From UBA1181 sp963626555 (GTDB taxonomy: Bacteria > Bacteroidota > Bacteroidia > Bacteroidales > Paludibacteraceae), in contig CAVFXQ010000002.1 of the NCBI GenBank assembly GCA_963626555.1, forward strand, positions 1-64,000: a stretch of 64,000 nt of DNA, given 5' to 3'. Both the position numbers and the translations under genes were made by a program. Shown here piece after piece: positions 36,626 through 44,582 of this stretch (positions are counted from its first letter, which is position 1; every line of letters starts with the position of its first letter). The notes under the pieces were generated by a model that worked only from the letters and a program-made list of their open reading frames with translations, was not told the DNA's origin and made no database searches.

Positions 36626-37621
36626 TTAGAAATTGCGGAATCCCATAATCTCGCGTACTTCTTTAATTGTTTTTGCAGCACTTTCTTGTGCGATTTCTTT
36701 GCCTCGGGTAACTGCTTTGTGCAGTATTTCAGGGTGTGCGTCAATTTCCGCAATGCGCTCGCGAATGGGTTCTGTAGATGCGATGATGTCGGTCGCCAAC
36801 TGCTTTTTCAAGTCTCCGTAACGAATCACGCAATCATTCCACGCATCCTCAAATTGTTGTACGATTTCTGGCTTTGAGACTACCTTTAGGATGGTGAAGA
36901 GGTTTTCAATGCATTCTGGTTTGGGAGAATTCTTCTCTGTCGGACCTTGGTCTGTTAGAGCCTTTTTCACCTTTTTCTCAATGGTCTTTGCATCGTCTGC
37001 TAAGTAAATGCAGTTGCCTTCTGATTTGCCCATTTTCCCGCTTCCGTCTAATCCTGGAATCTTGATGGCTTGTGTTCCGTCTGTATACGAAACTGGTTGT
37101 TTGAAGTATTCTACACCGTAGAAGTTATTGAAGCGTTTCGCAAAATTTCGAGTCATCTCTAAATGTTGCTCTTGGTCTTTGCCAACAGGTACTTCGTCAG
37201 CATTGTGAATCAAAATGTCCGCAGCCATCAGCGTGGGGTAGGTGAGTAGCCCAGCGTTAACATTTTCGGGGTTCTTTCTCGCCTTGTCTTTGAAAGAAAC
37301 TGTCTTTGAAAGTTCTCCTAAATATGCATGCATGTTGAGCATCAGATAGAGTTCCACGACGGCAGGAACATCACTCTGGATATATATAGCCGCTTTCTCA
37401 GGGTCAATGCCACACGCAAGATACTCCGTAAGTACACTTTTCACGTTAGGATAGAGTATCGTTGGGTCTGGATGTGTGGTCAAAGAGTGGTAATCGGCAA
37501 TGAAGAAGAAACACTTGTTGTTTTCGTTTTCTTGCATACGGAGAAAATTCTTTAATGCTCCGTAGTAGTTGCCGAGGTGAAGATTTCCTGTAGAACGGAT
37601 TCCACTGACTATCGTTTTCAT
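36626..37621 (-). CDS. trpS: Tryptophan-tRNA ligase
   Basis: The 331-residue class I synthetase charges tRNA-Trp. The HIGH-type signature is GNLHLGNYYG (about residues 12-21) and the KMSKS-type loop is GKMGKSEGN (near 197). The length and the ATFLxxE-free compact form match bacterial TrpRS. A -7-like element lies at 37673-37680. It is convergent with the glycosyltransferase gene. Confidence 0.97.
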   Translation of the reverse strand: MKTIVSGIRSTGNLHLGNYYGALKNFLRMQENENNKCFFFIADYHSLTTHPDPTILYPNVKSVLTEYLACGIDPEKAAIYIQSDVPAVVELYLMLNMHAYLGELSKTVSFKDKARKNPENVNAGLLTYPTLMAADILIHNADEVPVGKDQEQHLEMTRNFAKRFNNFYGVEYFKQPVSYTDGTQAIKIPGLDGSGKMGKSEGNCIYLADDAKTIEKKVKKALTDQGPTEKNSPKPECIENLFTILKVVSKPEIVQQFEDAWNDCVIRYGDLKKQLATDIIASTEPIRERIAEIDAHPEILHKAVTRGKEIAQESAAKTIKEVREIMGFRNF

Positions 37622-37672
37622 TGAGTTCTGTTTTTATGATATGTTTTGTTTTTTTGCGAAGAATTTTACTCG

Positions 37673-37680
37673 CAAAGATA
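37673..37680 (-). promoter_or_regulatory. Possible -7 element for trpS
   Basis: TATCTTTG on the minus strand matches TAnnTTTG, 52 bases before the ATG. The -33 element is unclear. Confidence 0.4.
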
Positions 37681-37692
37681 AAGGAAAAACTA

Positions 37693-37700
37693 TAATTTTG
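37693..37700 (+). promoter_or_regulatory. Possible -7 element for the VanZ pair
   Basis: TAATTTTG matches TAnnTTTG, 27 bases before the ATG at 37727. It is back to back with the trpS element. Confidence 0.4.
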
Positions 37701-37726
37701 CTTTTACAAATTATAAATCTATTACC

Positions 37727-38185
37727 ATGAGAAAAAAAAGAATTTGGGAATGCTTTTGGCTCCCCCTCGTCTTGTCGGTCGCATGGATGGGGTTCATTTT
37801 GTACGAGAGTTTACGACCTGCGGTACCAGACGTTTTTAACTTGATTAAAAACCACCCTGTTGTTCTTCCTCAGATTGATGGCGGTATTTTTATGACGACA
37901 ATTCGTGATATTGTTGGTCATAGTACTTTCTATTTCGTATGGGGACTTCTACTTTTTTGGCTTTCTGTTACGCTGAAGATCAAGGGAGTACACCAATTCT
38001 TGATGGTGGTCGTTTTCTCTGGATTGTTTGGGGGTGTGGTTGAGTTGTTGCAAGAGTTCTGTACGTTGACGCGCGGTGCCGAATGGTGCGATCTCATTTC
38101 CGATTTTTGCGGACCGCTTGTCGCTTTTTTCGTCGGTAAATTCGTATATGGTTATTATATGAAAAAGAAAATCAATGAACAATAA
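37727..38185 (+). CDS. VanZ-like membrane protein (first of pair)
   Basis: The 152-residue protein has four hydrophobic segments and the VanZ-like signature. RDIVGHSTFYFVWGLLLF carries the conserved H, and GLFGGVVELLQEFCTLTRGAEWCDLISDFCG carries the E-x-x-Q and D residues of the family. The family is named after a teicoplanin-resistance protein, but most members, including this one, have no proven function. The second copy starts five bases after its stop. Confidence 0.82.
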   Translation: MRKKRIWECFWLPLVLSVAWMGFILYESLRPAVPDVFNLIKNHPVVLPQIDGGIFMTTIRDIVGHSTFYFVWGLLLFWLSVTLKIKGVHQFLMVVVFSGLFGGVVELLQEFCTLTRGAEWCDLISDFCGPLVAFFVGKFVYGYYMKKKINEQ

Positions 38186-38190
38186 TTAAT

Positions 38191-38595
38191 ATGCTACGTT
38201 TTTTTAGGATTTATGGTATGTCAATTGTGATGTCGCTCTTCATTCTTTATATGAGCGTCATTCGTGAGATGCCTTCTGTGTTGCCCTCTTTTTCGGGTCA
38301 AGATAAAGTCTTGCATGGTGGCGCATACACCGTTTTGGCTTTGCTTTTGTGTTATGAACTTTATCGACAGCGTTTCGTTTTCACGGAAAAGACAATGGCA
38401 TTGTGGGGTATTGTTTATCCCATTGTCTATGGCGGTTTGATAGAGATATTACAGGCGAATTTCTTTCCTCCTCGTCAGGGTGAGTGGGTCGATTGGTTGG
38501 CAGATATTATCGGTGTGGTGATAGGCTTTCTAATTGCAAAATTCTTTGTCCCTAAGTTTTTCAAACCTGAGGGAAAGGGCTTGTCGTGTCGATAG
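38191..38595 (+). CDS. VanZ-like membrane protein (second of pair)
   Basis: The 134-residue protein resembles its upstream neighbour. It has KVLHGGAYTVLALLLCY with the conserved H, GGLIEILQANFFPPRQGEWVDWLADIIG with the E-x-x-Q and D motif, and four helices in all. The two genes are almost contiguous and must be co-transcribed; a duplication or a heterodimer is a reasonable inference. The function is unknown. Confidence 0.82.
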   Translation: MLRFFRIYGMSIVMSLFILYMSVIREMPSVLPSFSGQDKVLHGGAYTVLALLLCYELYRQRFVFTEKTMALWGIVYPIVYGGLIEILQANFFPPRQGEWVDWLADIIGVVIGFLIAKFFVPKFFKPEGKGLSCR

Positions 38596-38618
38596 CAAAA
38601 TACTGATAGTTAAAGATT

Positions 38619-38653
38619 AAAAAGTCCTTGAGTTTCAAGTTCGAGGACTTTTT
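38619..38653. terminator. Terminator between the VanZ pair and metH
   Basis: An inverted repeat (aaaaagtcct / aggacttttt) lies between convergent genes with A and T runs on either side, so it can act in both directions. Confidence 0.8.
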
Positions 38654-38672
38654 CTATTCTATAGGTGTTTCT

Positions 38673-41438
38673 TTAGAACAAATTCAATTTCTTCTTTTTC
38701 GCTTCTTCTATAGACAGTATTTTCTGCTCTTTGGCTTTCTGCTCTAATCGAATTTTTTCTTGTGCTTTCCGAATGTCTGCTATGAATTGTTCGCTATTCT
38801 CTTTGCTCAAAAGTTTGGAAATTGCGTAGGTGTTTTGCGATGCATCTCTCATTCTCAGTACAGGCCCAGAGTAGCAAGGAGCTATTTTCACTGCTGTGTG
38901 TACGTCCGATGTGGTCGCACCTCCCACTAAAATAGGTGTTTTTAGTCCTGCTTCTTCCATCGCCTGTGCCACATGACACATTTCCTCCAAAGAAGGAGTG
39001 ATCAGACCGCTCAGACATACTATGTCTACTTTTTCCTTGATTGCAGTCTCCACAATGGTTTCTGTGGGTACCATAACTCCCAAATCTATCACTTCAAAAT
39101 TATTGCATGCCAACACTACTGCTACAATATTCTTCCCAATATCATGTACGTCCCCCTTTACAGTGGCAATCAACACTTTACCTGATTTCTTTTCAGCCCC
39201 TTTATTCTGAGCTTCAATATGTGGTTGCAAGATAGCTACGGCTTTTTTCATCGTTCGGGCTGTTTTCACTACTTGTGGTAAAAACATTGTTCCTTTGGCG
39301 AAAAGTTCTCCTACTTCGTTCATACCCTCCATTAAAGGCTTTTCTATGATATCGACGGCAGAGGGGTAGATGGACAGAGCTTCGTTCATATCTTGTTCCA
39401 TAAACTCTCCGATACCTTTCACCAGACTGTAGATTATTCGTTTCTCCAATGGATAAGAACGCCATTCTACAACTTCCTCTTTCTTATTGGCAGAAGCGGC
39501 ATTTTTTATCGCATCTGCCTTTTCAATCAAGCGTTCAGTGGCATCGTCTCTACGGTTAAGTACTACATCTTCGACTAATTCAAGAATATCTGCTGGTATG
39601 TCTTCGTATTTCACACGTGTGGACGCATTGACGATTCCCATATCCATCCCTTTTTGATAGGCGTGGTGCAGGAAGACGGAGTGAATAGCCTCTCGGATAG
39701 GGTTGTTCCCTCTAAAGGAGAAAGATAGATTACTTACACCTCCACTGATTTTTGCATAGGGAAGGTTTTGTCGAATCCATTCCGTGGCATGGATGAAATC
39801 CACTCCGTAGTTGTTGTGTTCTTCCATTCCTGTGGCGATGGAAAGTACATTCGGGTCGAATATGATATCTTCAGGAGGAAAATCAATGGTCTTCAACAGA
39901 TTGTAGGCGCGTTCGCAGATGGCAATACGTCGTTCGTAGGTGGCCGCTTGCCCAATCTCGTCGAATGCCATTACGACGGTGGCCGCTCCGTAAGACTTGA
40001 TTTTCCTTGCTTTGGCAAGGAATTTCTCTTCCCCCTCTTTTAAGGAAATTGAATTGACGATGGATTTCCCTTGCACGCATTGCAAACCTGCTTCAATGAC
40101 TTCCCATTTTGAGGAGTCTATCATAATAGGAGCTTTGGAAATGTCAGGATCGGAGGCAATGAAGTTCAAGAAAGTGACCATCTCTGTTTTGGCATCCAAC
40201 ATCGCGTCATCCATATTGACATCGACAACGTCTGCTCCTGCTTCTACCTGCTTGCGTGCTATGTCTAATGCCTCTTCATAGTTCTTTTCACCGATGAGAC
40301 GAAGAAACTTGCGTGACCCCGCCACATTGCAACGTTCTCCAATTACCATAAACGGAGAACGCTCCTGCTCATTGGCATTGTTCATATTGACAGATTTCAA
40401 CGAGTGGGATTCCAATCCAGAAAGTTTCAAATCGTGGTTGACCTGCTTGCGTTGGCGTGGCTTTTTATCTTTGATAAGGGCTTGGTATGCAGCGATGTGG
40501 TCGGGGGTTGTGCCGCAACACCCTCCGATGATGTTTACTAAACCTTCATCGACATATTCTTTCATTTGCTCCGCCATCATTTCGGGGGTCTCATCATATT
40601 CGCCAAATTGGTTAGGCAATCCAGCATTAGGGTAGACGCTGACGAAATATGGACTTTGTAGGCTGATCTCTGTCAGAAATTTCTTTAAGTCTCTTGCTCC
40701 AAACGAACAGTTGAGCCCGATAGACAAAGGATGTGCGTGGTCAACAGAGTTGAGAAACGCTTGCATAGTCTGCCCAGAAAGGGTTCGCCCGCTTATGTCG
40801 GCAACAGTGGCAGAGAGCATAATGTAGATGTTCTTGCCTGAACGTGCAATGCACTCTTCGGCTGCTGAAATAGCTGCTTTGGCATTTAATGTGTCGAAGA
40901 TAGTCTCAATGAGCAAGGCATCCACGCCTCCCTCTATGAGTGCCTCCATCTGCTCCACATAGTCGTCTTTCATCTCTTGAAAAGTAACATTGCGAAGTGA
41001 GGGGTTGTTGACATCTGGCGAAATGGAACAAGTCTTATTTGTCGGACCAACAGAGCCTGCTACGAAGCGAGGCTTCTCTGGGTTCTTCGCAGTGAACTCA
41101 TCTGCAACGGAACGTGCCAACTGGGCTGCTGTCCTGTTGAGCAGAGCGATATGGTCTTCCAACTCATAGTCTGACATGGAGATGCGCTGCGAGCTAAACG
41201 AGCAGGTCTCAATGATGTCTGCTCCAGCCTCTAAGTATTCACGGTGAATCTCTTTGATGATTTCTGGTTGCGTGATACAGAGTAGGTCATTGTTGCCTTT
41301 TTGCAGAATTTTACTATCCATGGCAAAGTCGCCACGGTAGTCCTCTTCCTTCAGTTTATAACGTTGGATCATCGTACCCATTCCGCCGTCGAGTACCAAA
41401 ATTCGTTTCTCCAAGCAATCTTTGAGGTTGTATTTCAT
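38673..41438 (-). CDS. metH: Cobalamin-dependent methionine synthase without the reactivation domain
   Basis: The enzyme transfers a methyl group from methyltetrahydrofolate to homocysteine by way of cobalamin. Modules in order are the homocysteine domain (LDGGMGTMIQ; zinc cysteines in GGCCGTTPDH near residue 307), the pterin domain (FMVIGERCNVAGSRKF), the cap and the B12 domain with the DVHDIGKNI histidine ligand near 760. The protein then ends at about 921 residues, whereas E. coli MetH has 1227. The AdoMet-binding reactivation domain is therefore missing. I use the ATG at 41438; a TTG three codons earlier is less likely. Confidence 0.95.
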   Translation of the reverse strand: MKYNLKDCLEKRILVLDGGMGTMIQRYKLKEEDYRGDFAMDSKILQKGNNDLLCITQPEIIKEIHREYLEAGADIIETCSFSSQRISMSDYELEDHIALLNRTAAQLARSVADEFTAKNPEKPRFVAGSVGPTNKTCSISPDVNNPSLRNVTFQEMKDDYVEQMEALIEGGVDALLIETIFDTLNAKAAISAAEECIARSGKNIYIMLSATVADISGRTLSGQTMQAFLNSVDHAHPLSIGLNCSFGARDLKKFLTEISLQSPYFVSVYPNAGLPNQFGEYDETPEMMAEQMKEYVDEGLVNIIGGCCGTTPDHIAAYQALIKDKKPRQRKQVNHDLKLSGLESHSLKSVNMNNANEQERSPFMVIGERCNVAGSRKFLRLIGEKNYEEALDIARKQVEAGADVVDVNMDDAMLDAKTEMVTFLNFIASDPDISKAPIMIDSSKWEVIEAGLQCVQGKSIVNSISLKEGEEKFLAKARKIKSYGAATVVMAFDEIGQAATYERRIAICERAYNLLKTIDFPPEDIIFDPNVLSIATGMEEHNNYGVDFIHATEWIRQNLPYAKISGGVSNLSFSFRGNNPIREAIHSVFLHHAYQKGMDMGIVNASTRVKYEDIPADILELVEDVVLNRRDDATERLIEKADAIKNAASANKKEEVVEWRSYPLEKRIIYSLVKGIGEFMEQDMNEALSIYPSAVDIIEKPLMEGMNEVGELFAKGTMFLPQVVKTARTMKKAVAILQPHIEAQNKGAEKKSGKVLIATVKGDVHDIGKNIVAVVLACNNFEVIDLGVMVPTETIVETAIKEKVDIVCLSGLITPSLEEMCHVAQAMEEAGLKTPILVGGATTSDVHTAVKIAPCYSGPVLRMRDASQNTYAISKLLSKENSEQFIADIRKAQEKIRLEQKAKEQKILSIEEAKKKKLNLF

Positions 41439-41473
41439 TGTCTGCAAAAAGGTTAGTTGTTAAAAAGATTTTG

Positions 41474-41481
41474 CAAAGGTA
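41474..41481 (-). promoter_or_regulatory. Probable -7 element for metH
   Basis: TACCTTTG on the minus strand matches TAnnTTTG, 36 bases before the ATG. There is no room for a cobalamin riboswitch between it and the start. Confidence 0.5.
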
Positions 41482-41571
41482 AATGAAATGAAAAACGAAA
41501 GAGAAAAAATCGCAAAAAAATCGGTTCTTTAGGTGATTCTGCAAACAAGAACAAGTACAAATAAAGTGAAG

Positions 41572-41644
41572 AGCGGAAAACGGGACTCGAACCCGCGACC
41601 CTCAGCTTGGGAAGCTGATGCTCTACCAACTGAGCTATTTCCGC
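41572..41644 (-). tRNA. tRNA-Gly (CCC)
   Basis: The cloverleaf on the minus strand has acceptor GCGGAAA/TTTCCGC, anticodon loop TTCCCAA with anticodon CCC, and a T arm with GTTCGAGTC. The discriminator is U and no CCA is encoded. It is 82 bases downstream of tRNA-Gln and likely shares its transcript. Confidence 0.9.
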
Positions 41645-41726
41645 AAGGTAGAGAGGAACTATCAAAATGAACCCTTATCTAACATAAAAAACCACAACTC
41701 TAAGAGATTGCGGTTCTTATTAAGTG

Positions 41727-41797
41727 TTGTCTCACGAGGATTCGAACCTCGACAGACAGTACCAAAAACTGTAGTGCTACCATTACACCATGAGACA
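41727..41797 (-). tRNA. tRNA-Gln (TTG)
   Basis: The cloverleaf on the minus strand has acceptor TGTCTCA/TGAGACA with discriminator A, anticodon stem ACAGT/ACTGT with anticodon TTG, and a T arm with GTTCGAATC. No CCA is encoded. A consensus promoter is at 41828-41857. Confidence 0.88.
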
Positions 41798-41827
41798 ATA
41801 CCATTGCTTTTCTTTTCAAAAGCGTTG

Positions 41828-41857
41828 CAAATATACTGCTTTTTTTTGAAACTGCAA
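41828..41857 (-). promoter_or_regulatory. Promoter of the tRNA-Gln/tRNA-Gly pair
   Basis: On the minus strand TTG (41857-41855), a 19-nt spacer and TATATTTG (41835-41828) fit the consensus. The tRNA-Gln begins about 30 bases downstream. Confidence 0.65.
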
Positions 41858-41910
41858 GGGAAATGGAGTTTTTTTTGAGACTCTTTAAAAAAAATGTTGA
41901 GGTTCTTTGC

Positions 41911-43299
41911 TTACTTGAATGTATCTGCTTCTAACCTGCTCATTTGAGAGATAGCGTAGAGTGGACAAATGAGAATATTCCTTTTCTCTTTATCTGCTTG
42001 ATTGTCTTCATATTCAAAGTCTCCAAAATTCTCTAACGAACATCGAATTGCGTAGGCGAGTTTTTTTTCTCTCATGAAAATCCACAGACTTTTCATTCCT
42101 CCTTGTACTCCTGCCTTTACTTCAATGGGTAAGACCCTTTGTTTATAGGTTGAAATGTAGTCAACTTCTGCCAAAGAGTTCTTTTCCATTCGTTGCCAAT
42201 AGAACAATTCGTGTCGGATATTAGGAGTAGAATAGCGAAGAATCTCAAGTCCAGCTATCATTTCTGTGACCTCTCCTTTGTTAACTAGTTCTGTTGTACC
42301 AGCGGTTAGAATATGGGTTGTCAAATCTGATATGTCTCCTGTTGTCATGTTCAGAATGCGTAACATCAAGCCAGTGTCTAAAAGCAGCATTTTCCTATAT
42401 GAGCTATCCGATTCGCTTCCTAATGGGACTCCATTGGCTGCTGTGTGCGTGACTGGCACTATGATGCCTGCAAGGGTGAGCAGTTCTAATGCTTTTTTGA
42501 TTTCATGGGTTTTATAACCGCCATTTACTGCTGTGTAAACGAATTTTGACGTGGTCTGAGAAGCGACACTTCGCATGGTGGACCTTAATAAAAGAGGGTC
42601 GACTTTCTTTTTATATTTTGGAAAATCATCTTCGTATGAGACCAAGATGTCATCTAATATTTCTTGACATGCAAGATAATCGTGCGTTTCAACCCATTTG
42701 CTTACGGCCTCAGGCATTCCTCCTACTAATAAATAAGTGCGGAAAAGAGTGACGATTCTTTCGTAAAGCGGTGCGGACAAAGGTCTTTCTGATGTTGCTT
42801 GATTCCTTTCTTCTATCAACAGTTTTTCTCCATTGGCTAATAGAAATTCATCGAAGGTCATAGGATAGATAAACATGGAATGGATTCGTCCGACACCGAA
42901 AGTCGGCAACTCTTCCAATGCAAATTCTAATAGCGACCCTGCTGCAATGACGTGTAGTTGAGGCAAGTCTTCTTTGAAAAAACGAAGTGCCATAATGGCT
43001 TGCGGACATGCTTGAATCTCGTCGATGAAAAGTAATGTCTCCCCTGGAATGACTGGCTTCCTCGCAATTGCGGAAATTTGCGATATAATATTGTTGATGT
43101 CAAGATCTCCTTGAAAAATCTTTGAGAAAGAGGGTTGACGTTCTATATTAATTTCGATGTAACTCTTAAACTGCTCCCCAAGGTGTCTTACTGCCGTTGA
43201 TTTCCCCACTTGTCTGGCTCCTCGAAGCAATAAAGGCTTGTGTTCTGCTCTTGAAGCCCACTCTGTCAGATAACCGTCTATAAGTCGTGAATAGTACAT
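41911..43299 (-). CDS. AAA-type ATPase with DUF4143 C-terminal domain
   Basis: The product is about 462 residues from the ATG at 43299 (an in-frame TTG lies eight codons earlier). Walker A is GARQVGKS (about residues 27-34) and Walker B is LLFIDEIQAC. The second half, with the VDYISTYKQRVLPIEVKAG stretch, is the DUF4143 domain, which has a nuclease-like IEVKAG pattern. Such ATPases are very common in Bacteroidota, are often multicopy, and have no settled function. It lies between the tRNA-Gln gene and a DNA methyltransferase, preceded by 33-bp repeats. Confidence 0.88.
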   Translation of the reverse strand: MYYSRLIDGYLTEWASRAEHKPLLLRGARQVGKSTAVRHLGEQFKSYIEINIERQPSFSKIFQGDLDINNIISQISAIARKPVIPGETLLFIDEIQACPQAIMALRFFKEDLPQLHVIAAGSLLEFALEELPTFGVGRIHSMFIYPMTFDEFLLANGEKLLIEERNQATSERPLSAPLYERIVTLFRTYLLVGGMPEAVSKWVETHDYLACQEILDDILVSYEDDFPKYKKKVDPLLLRSTMRSVASQTTSKFVYTAVNGGYKTHEIKKALELLTLAGIIVPVTHTAANGVPLGSESDSSYRKMLLLDTGLMLRILNMTTGDISDLTTHILTAGTTELVNKGEVTEMIAGLEILRYSTPNIRHELFYWQRMEKNSLAEVDYISTYKQRVLPIEVKAGVQGGMKSLWIFMREKKLAYAIRCSLENFGDFEYEDNQADKEKRNILICPLYAISQMSRLEADTFK

Positions 43300-43340
43300 A
43301 TCTTCTAACTTGTTTAAAATCAAGTGGAAAGATAGTAAAT

Positions 43341-43428
43341 TTTAAATTATCCAAACAAATAAATTGCAGATTTTTTAAATTATCCAAACAAATAATCGGA
43401 CTGTTTTTTGAAAAATCCAAAGAAATAA
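43341..43428. repeat. Three 33-bp-spaced repeats upstream of the DUF4143 gene
   Basis: The element ccaaacaaataa starts at 43351 and 43384, and a variant, ccaaagaaataa, starts at 43417. The period is exactly 33 bp, about three helical turns. The first two copies are each preceded by ttaaattat. On the minus strand they read TTATTTGTTTGG and cover the likely -33 position of the ATPase promoter (a TATCTTTC -7-like element is at 43326-43333). Confidence 0.7.
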
Positions 43429-43444
43429 TTTTGGAAGGAGGGCG

Positions 43445-44512
43445 TTAGGAGAGTGAACTCTTTTTATCTATTAGCCCTTGCTTAATGATTTCTTCTGCGA
43501 TGGCTTGAACCACAGGAATGGCTACAGAATTTCCTAATTGTCGATATTGATCGCCAAGAGTAGGATGTTTTATAAATTGTGGTGGAAACCCCATCAACTT
43601 ATAGCATTCATTGATGGTCAGTTTTCGGACTTTATCTTCTTCTGGAATATAGATAAAAAATCTTCCTGATGTCTCTTGAGAGGGAAGTGTAGGGTGGATT
43701 CCTTTAACAGAGTATATGCGATTAGGTTGTCTATGGCAACGAGATAAATGCTCCGTATTGGGTCTAACTCCTGTTTTCCAAGTCCCTTTATTTCTATAAC
43801 CGCAGAAAATTAAGCCAGTTTTGGCTTGGGTTCTGATGAGTGATTCGTCTAATAAGGTATATTCGTCTCTTTCAATATAAGAAAAATCCCCATCCTTGTC
43901 CAAAAAGAATTCCAATGGTGGTGTGGGCTTTTTCTTTAGTTTGTCAAAATTAAAAAGTCCACTTCTACTTCCTACGATAAATATTCGTTCTCTTGATTGT
44001 GCTAATCCAAAGTCTTTGGCGTTTAGCACTTTATAGGAAACACTGTATCCTAAATCTTGCAACGACTCCACTATAACATTGAATGTTCTGCCCTTGTCGT
44101 GGTTGGTGAGGTGTTGTACGTTTTCTAATAGGCAGACTTGAGGTTGCTTTTCTTTCAATATTTGGCATACATCAAAGAAGAGTGTTCCTCTTGTGTCTTC
44201 AAATCCGCGCTTTTTCCCACAAATACTGAATGGTTGGCACGGGAATCCTCCGCACAAAATGTCAAATTCTTGTGGAATTTTCGATTTTGTTTCGTCTAAG
44301 GTGATGTCTCCATATGGTGTTTCGCCAAAGTTATTTCTGTATGTCTCTTGTGCGGATTTATTCCATTCTGAAGAAAATACACATTCTCCACCAATATTTT
44401 GTAGTGCGATGCGAAACCCTCCAATGCCAGCAAACAGGTCGATAAACTTAAATCGAGGGTGTTCTATTGGAGGAAATGGAAATGTATTTGTTTTTCCTTC
44501 GTCGTTTGTCAT
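43445..44512 (-). CDS. C5 cytosine-specific DNA methyltransferase
   Basis: The 355-residue enzyme methylates a cytosine in a specific DNA site using AdoMet. Motif I DLFAGIGGFR (25-34), motif IV GGFPCQPFS with catalytic Cys92, motif VI LENVQHL (about 129-135), motif VIII QSRERIFIVG and motif X QLGNSVAIP are all present, so it looks active. The target recognition region (about residues 220-280) is short and its site cannot be predicted. No restriction endonuclease, HsdR or HsdS gene is adjacent, so it may be an orphan enzyme or the partner may lie elsewhere. Confidence 0.93.
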   Translation of the reverse strand: MTNDEGKTNTFPFPPIEHPRFKFIDLFAGIGGFRIALQNIGGECVFSSEWNKSAQETYRNNFGETPYGDITLDETKSKIPQEFDILCGGFPCQPFSICGKKRGFEDTRGTLFFDVCQILKEKQPQVCLLENVQHLTNHDKGRTFNVIVESLQDLGYSVSYKVLNAKDFGLAQSRERIFIVGSRSGLFNFDKLKKKPTPPLEFFLDKDGDFSYIERDEYTLLDESLIRTQAKTGLIFCGYRNKGTWKTGVRPNTEHLSRCHRQPNRIYSVKGIHPTLPSQETSGRFFIYIPEEDKVRKLTINECYKLMGFPPQFIKHPTLGDQYRQLGNSVAIPVVQAIAEEIIKQGLIDKKSSLS

Positions 44513-44529
44513 AACTTTAATTCTAAAAT

Positions 44530-44557
44530 CGCCAGAGAACTCAAAAATTCTCTGGCG
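44530..44557 (-). terminator. Terminator of tyrS
   Basis: A 10-bp perfect stem (cgccagagaa / ttctctggcg) with an 8-nt loop is followed on the minus strand by ATTTTAG. It lies 26 bases beyond the tyrS stop and just before the methyltransferase start. Confidence 0.75.
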
Positions 44558-44582
44558 TTGTCATTCTTCTATTTCTTATCGC

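Noticed and set aside
41439..41571. Cobalamin riboswitch before metH
   Set aside because: The gap is short and shows only a -7-like element; none of the conserved B12-box features can be seen.
41572..41797. tRNA genes as a proven integration site
   Set aside because: I could not find a duplicated tRNA 3' end on the far side of the DUF4143/methyltransferase pair, nor an integrase.
43166..43420. Minus-strand frame with an 11-residue periodic peptide
   Set aside because: It overlaps the start of the DUF4143 gene out of frame, and the period comes from the 33-bp DNA repeats. No start signal or known family supports it.
43341..43428. CRISPR array
   Set aside because: There are only three short repeats of about 12-22 bp and the intervening sequences are AT-rich and similar to each other; no cas genes are near.
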